This document shows positions 5,699 through 9,046 of a stretch of 9,046 bases of DNA, in pieces (position 1 is the first letter of the stretch; each line of letters opens with the position of its first letter). The stretch comes from Planctomycetaceae bacterium. Lineage in GTDB: Bacteria > Planctomycetota > Planctomycetia > Pirellulales > JAEUIK01. The translations under genes and the position numbers were made by a program. The notes under the pieces were generated by a model, which made no database searches, was not told where the DNA came from, and saw nothing but the letters and a program-made list of their open reading frames with translations. The DNA is taken from the NCBI GenBank assembly GCA_015493185.1, contig WGDQ01000179.1, positions 1-9,046 on the forward strand, in the 5' to 3' direction.

Positions 5699-6280
5699 CG
5701 GCGAAAAGACCTCGAAGATTCAACACCCAAGAAGGTTGGTCACGAGAAAAAATTCACGACTCGACAAGAATTCAATTCAACATTCCACGTTCCACACGAC
5801 GACGCAAAACGATATGCACTCGTGCAGCCCACTCGATTTCGCGGCCGCCGCTCTTCCTGTCCAAACGGCGCTGCTCAAACGGCGGTCGCACGCCCGAAGA
5901 GCGGCCCGCGCCGTTTTGCCGCAAACCGCGCTGCAAACGTTCGCCATCGCTCCACTCTCTCGACACGCGCGCCGGTGGTGGCTTGTCACCTGCTTGCCAC
6001 CGCGTTTGCGACAGCGGCTACGTCTCGGTTGCCAGATTGCCAACGCGTGGTGCGGCCTCGTGCCGCATGCTCTGAGCGCCCTCTCGCAACGCGTCAGCAG
6101 TCCGATCCGATCGCGACCGACGTGCGGATGGCAACCGCATTGCAGGCCACGGCCAGCCCGCATGAATTCTTCAACGGGCTACTAAGTTTCGACTCTAACA
6201 ACAAACCCCAAGCGATCAAGTATAATCACGCCCCGGTTTTTCGTTCCTCGCTCACGCGCGCAGTTGCAGCCCACACGACC
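5699..6280. other. 582-bp divergent intergenic region, no convincing gene
   Basis: This region separates the hypothetical gene (leftward) from the FAD/Fe-S gene (rightward) and should hold promoters for both. The first 110 bp are relatively A/T-rich with repeated ATTC/TTCA words (5718-5790), as expected of a promoter zone for the leftward gene. The middle (about 5860-5940) has short repeats: AAACGGCG at 5863-5870 and 5877-5884, and its complement CGCCGTTT at 5909-5916. A 6-bp stem TGCGGC/GCCGCA lies at 6051-6067. The right end has the TATAAT box at 6221. Open frames on both strands (for example 5815-6185 plus, 5777-6163 minus) translate to Arg/Ala/Cys-rich sequences without recognisable motifs. 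Confidence 0.5.
6198..6226 (+). promoter_or_regulatory. Candidate sigma-70 promoter for the FAD/Fe-S dehydrogenase
   Basis: A perfect TATAAT (6221-6226) stands out in GC-rich DNA, 54 bp upstream of the ATG. With a 17-bp spacer, the -35 position reads ACAACA (6198-6203), which matches only the last three bases of TTGACA. Transcription would start near 6233, leaving a leader of roughly 48 bases without a clear Shine-Dalgarno. Confidence 0.5.
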
Positions 6281-9046
6281 ATGAATCTTTTGCCCGCGCA
6301 ACCTGAACAATTGGAAAAGTCGCTGCGTGGCCAGCTCGCGGGCGAGGCGTTTTTCGACCGCTACCACCGCGCCTTCTACAGCACCGACGCCAGCATCTAC
6401 AGCATCGAGCCTTTGGCCGTCGTGTTGCCCCGCAATCGTCACGATGTGATTGTCACCACGCAAGTGGCCGCACAACACGGCGTGCCGATCATTCCTCGCG
6501 GGGCGGGCACCAGCCTTTCAGGCCAATCGATCGGGCCGGGCATCGTCATCGACTTCAGCAAATACATGAACCGCATTGTCGAGCTCGACGCCGAAAACGG
6601 CACGGCCCGTATTCAGCCGGGCGTGGTGCTCGAACAGCTCAACCAGGCGGCCGCTCCGCATGGTTTGCAATTCGGCCCAGACGTGGCCACGATCAACCGC
6701 GCCAACTTGGGCGGCATGATCGGCAACAACTCGGCCGGCGCGCGTTCCATTCTGCACGGCAAGACGGTCGACCACGTCATCGAGCTCGAGGCCGTGTTGT
6801 CCGATGGCTCGCTGCTGCACACCGCGTGGCTCGATGCCGACGCATTGGCGCAGCGCCAGCGTCTGCCGGGGCGCGAAGGTCAGATTCACCGCCAGGTGGC
6901 GCAGATCGTCGAAACACATCGCGACGAAATCCTCGCCCGTTTTCCGCGCGTGCTGCGCCGGGTGAGCGGTTACAACCTCGACGAGTTCGTGCCCGAGTGT
7001 CGCCAGCGCGTGCCACAGCCGCCAAGCGTCCGACGCGTGCGGCAGATCGAAGCCAGCCGCTATCCCGGCTGCCACTTCAACCTTTCGAAGCTTCTTGTCG
7101 GGGCCGAAGGTTCGCTGGCCACCGTAACCGAGGCGCTCGTGCATCTGGTGCCGCTGCCCAAGGCCCGCGGACTGCTCGTTCTGGAGTTCGACTCGCTGGC
7201 CGACGCCATCGACGCGGTGGGCGTGGTGCTGAAAACATCGCCCTCGGCCATTGAACTGTTCGACAAAATGATTCTCGAACTGGCCGCCGAAAACGTGCAA
7301 TATCGGCACTATCTCGACTTCGTCACCGGTCGTCCCGACTCGCTGATTCTGGCCGAGTTCAGTGGCGACGATCTCGCCTCGGTGCGGCAGAAGGTCGAGT
7401 CGGTGGCCGCCTCGCTCGCCGGACACCGTGGCCTGACGCACCTGTTGCCTACGACCGACCCCGAGTTGTGCCAGCACATCTGGGACTGCCGCAAGGCGGC
7501 CTTGCCCCTGCTGATGGGCATTCCCGGCTATCGCAAACCAATCGCCTTCGTCGAAGATACCGCCGTCGATCCGCCGCGGCTGCCCGAGTTCGTGGCCCGC
7601 TTCCGTCAAATCATCGACCGTGCCGGCACCCGCGGGGCGTTTTACGGACATGCCTCGGTGGGCTGCCTGCACATCCGGCCGCTGATCAACACCCGCGATC
7701 CCGACGACTTGAAACGAATGCGGCGCATGCTCGACGAAGTTGCCGAACTGGTGCTCGAATTCGGCGGGGCGATGAGCGGCGAACACGGCGACGGTTTGGC
7801 CCGAAGCTGGCTGAACGAAAAACTCTTCGGCCCCAAGCTCTATCAGGCCTTTCGTCAGATAAAACACGTTTTCGACCCGGCCGGACTGATGAACCCGGGC
7901 AAGGTGGTCGACGGCCCCGACCCCACCGAGCATCTCCGCCTCGCGCCCGACAACGAACCCCGACAGATCGAAACCCGATTGGATTTCAGCCGTCAGGGTG
8001 GGTTTGCCCGAGCCGCCGAGCTTTGCCACGGAGCGGGTGTCTGTCGCAAACGGTCGTCTGGCACCATGTGCCCCTCGTTCATGGCCACCGGCGACGAAGA
8101 ACACAGCACGCGCGGCCGCGCCAACGCCCTGCGAATGGTGCTCAGCGGCGTGCTCCCCTTCGACGAATTATTCAGCCCCCGGCTCTACCACACGTTCGAG
8201 CTCTGCTTGCAGTGCAAAGGTTGCAAGGCCGAGTGCCCTTCCAACGTCGATGTGGCGAAGCTCAAGTCGGAGTTTCTCTACCAATATCAGCGTCGCCGCG
8301 GCACACCGCTGGCAACACGCCTGATGGCACGCGTCGGTTGGCTGAATCGTTTGGGCGCCGCGGGCGCGCCGCTCACCAACTGGCTGGCCAGCCTCCCCGG
8401 TGCCGCCTGGTTGGCCCAACAGTTGGCCGGCATCGACCGCCGACGCCCGCTGCCAACATTCGAGCGGCACCATTTCCGCCGCTGGTTCGATCGGCACGTC
8501 GCCTCGCGAAATTCGACTTCCCCCGCTTCACACGCTGCCCAAGCCGCAAGTCGGCGCCCAGCGGATCGCGGCCCCATCGTGCTGTTGGACGATTGCCTTA
8601 CCTCATACTGCGAACCGAACGTCAACCGCTCGGCCGTCGAGTTGCTCGAAGCCGCCGGTTTCGAGGTCCATTGCGCGCGGCTCGGCTGCTGTGGCCGACC
8701 CTTCATTTCCAAGGGGCTGCTCGACGAGGCCCGGCGTTTGGCCGCCAGCAATCTCCAGCGTCTGCAACCCTGGATCGAACGCGGCGCCACCATCGTCGGT
8801 TGCGAACCAAGCTGCGTGCTCACTCTGGCCGACGATTACCTCGACTTGGTACCGGGCGAACTGGCCCAAAAGGTCGCCGCCAGCGCGTGCCTGATCGACG
8901 ATTTTCTGGCCGATCCGGCAATCGAGCTGCCATTGCGCCCCACCGCATCGCCGTCCTCGCCCGCAGGTCGTGCTAGTGGCGCAACGGCCCCCGCCCCCGA
9001 TGCCGCGTCTGCCGCTGATGCTTCGGCCGACATGGCCGCCCCCACC
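6281..9046 (+). CDS. FAD-linked D-2-hydroxyacid dehydrogenase fused to Fe-S/CCG module (YdiJ / D-2-hydroxyglutarate dehydrogenase type), 3' end missing
   Basis: The frame is open for 922 codons to the window edge; family members are roughly 950-1,020 residues, so little is missing. Domains: a PCMH-type FAD-binding domain (about 38-286) with PRGAGTSLSG (72-81), GGMIGNNSAGARS (144-156) and VGAEGS (273-278); an FAD-oxidase C-terminal domain (about 287-530) with GHASVGCLHIRP (456-467) and SGEHGDG (499-505); a ferredoxin-like part with C582-x5-C588-x8-C597-P and C642-x2-C645-x2-C648-x3-C652-P; and the first half of a CCG (heterodisulfide-reductase-like) domain with C772, C777, C803-C804-G and C841-x3-C845. 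Such enzymes oxidise D-2-hydroxyacids (D-lactate, D-2-hydroxyglutarate, glycolate) at FAD and pass electrons through Fe-S centres to a carrier, probably quinone. H457, H464 and E501 match the metal/substrate site of D-2-hydroxyglutarate dehydrogenases by eye. Substrate is not proven. Residues 887-922 form an odd Ala/Pro/Ser-rich stretch. The ATG has no clear Shine-Dalgarno, but family similarity starts soon after it. Confidence 0.92.
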   Translation, partial: MNLLPAQPEQLEKSLRGQLAGEAFFDRYHRAFYSTDASIYSIEPLAVVLPRNRHDVIVTTQVAAQHGVPIIPRGAGTSLSGQSIGPGIVIDFSKYMNRIVELDAENGTARIQPGVVLEQLNQAAAPHGLQFGPDVATINRANLGGMIGNNSAGARSILHGKTVDHVIELEAVLSDGSLLHTAWLDADALAQRQRLPGREGQIHRQVAQIVETHRDEILARFPRVLRRVSGYNLDEFVPECRQRVPQPPSVRRVRQIEASRYPGCHFNLSKLLVGAEGSLATVTEALVHLVPLPKARGLLVLEFDSLADAIDAVGVVLKTSPSAIELFDKMILELAAENVQYRHYLDFVTGRPDSLILAEFSGDDLASVRQKVESVAASLAGHRGLTHLLPTTDPELCQHIWDCRKAALPLLMGIPGYRKPIAFVEDTAVDPPRLPEFVARFRQIIDRAGTRGAFYGHASVGCLHIRPLINTRDPDDLKRMRRMLDEVAELVLEFGGAMSGEHGDGLARSWLNEKLFGPKLYQAFRQIKHVFDPAGLMNPGKVVDGPDPTEHLRLAPDNEPRQIETRLDFSRQGGFARAAELCHGAGVCRKRSSGTMCPSFMATGDEEHSTRGRANALRMVLSGVLPFDELFSPRLYHTFELCLQCKGCKAECPSNVDVAKLKSEFLYQYQRRRGTPLATRLMARVGWLNRLGAAGAPLTNWLASLPGAAWLAQQLAGIDRRRPLPTFERHHFRRWFDRHVASRNSTSPASHAAQAASRRPADRGPIVLLDDCLTSYCEPNVNRSAVELLEAAGFEVHCARLGCCGRPFISKGLLDEARRLAASNLQRLQPWIERGATIVGCEPSCVLTLADDYLDLVPGELAQKVAASACLIDDFLADPAIELPLRPTASPSSPAGRASGATAPAPDAASAADASADMAAPT

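Noticed and set aside
6518..8104. 528-codon open frame antisense to the FAD/Fe-S dehydrogenase
   Set aside because: It mirrors a gene whose domains are unmistakable on the plus strand. Its translation is His/Gly/Val-rich with no motifs, a common by-product of GC-rich codon use.
1..9046. CRISPR array, transposon ends, toxin-antitoxin or defence genes, tRNA or rRNA
   Set aside because: I looked for regularly spaced repeats, terminal inverted repeats, small paired ORFs and tRNA-like folds and found none that hold up.

Overview
The window is GC-rich bacterial chromosomal DNA, dense with genes on both strands. It most likely comes from a planctomycete (Pirellulales-like). The evidence is the FHA-GAF-class III cyclase architecture with a VDYMGDGLLAMW / KYAPLGHTVNLASR active site, a 188-residue acidic protein of a type I associate with planctomycetes, mostly weak Shine-Dalgarno sites, and the lack of transposons or phage genes. 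The lineage call is inference from protein style; no rRNA or other marker is present.

Layout from left to right: the last 25 codons of an unidentified plus-strand gene (1-78); a sirtuin (NAD-dependent protein deacylase) on the minus strand (127-903); a 388-bp divergent intergenic region with a perfect 8-bp-arm dyad and a 16-bp tandem duplication; a 602-residue FHA-GAF-nucleotide cyclase on the plus strand (1292-3100); a 51-bp convergent gap with a GC hairpin; an iron-dependent hydroxyacid-oxoacid transhydrogenase (HOT/ADHFE1 type) on the minus strand (3152-4444); 687 bp without a convincing gene, whose HOT-proximal part is rich in CGAAA motifs and carries a second 16-bp tandem duplication; a conserved-looking hypothetical protein on the minus strand (5132-5698); about 580 bp without a convincing gene that ends in a TATAAT promoter; and a large FAD/Fe-S dehydrogenase (YdiJ/D-2-hydroxyglutarate or D-lactate dehydrogenase type) that starts at 6281 and is still open at the window end after 922 codons.

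The most coherent functional idea is metabolic. HOT enzymes convert 4-hydroxybutyrate plus 2-oxoglutarate into succinate semialdehyde plus D-2-hydroxyglutarate. The FAD/Fe-S protein belongs to a superfamily that oxidises D-2-hydroxyacids, including D-2-hydroxyglutarate. Together they could regenerate 2-oxoglutarate and pass electrons to a quinone or another carrier. The sirtuin and cyclase are divergently arranged and may share a control region, but nothing in the sequence ties them to the metabolic pair. The cyclase itself has non-canonical residues at both base-selecting positions, so whether it makes cAMP, cGMP or something else is open. I see no CRISPR array, tRNA, rRNA, insertion sequence or defence island.
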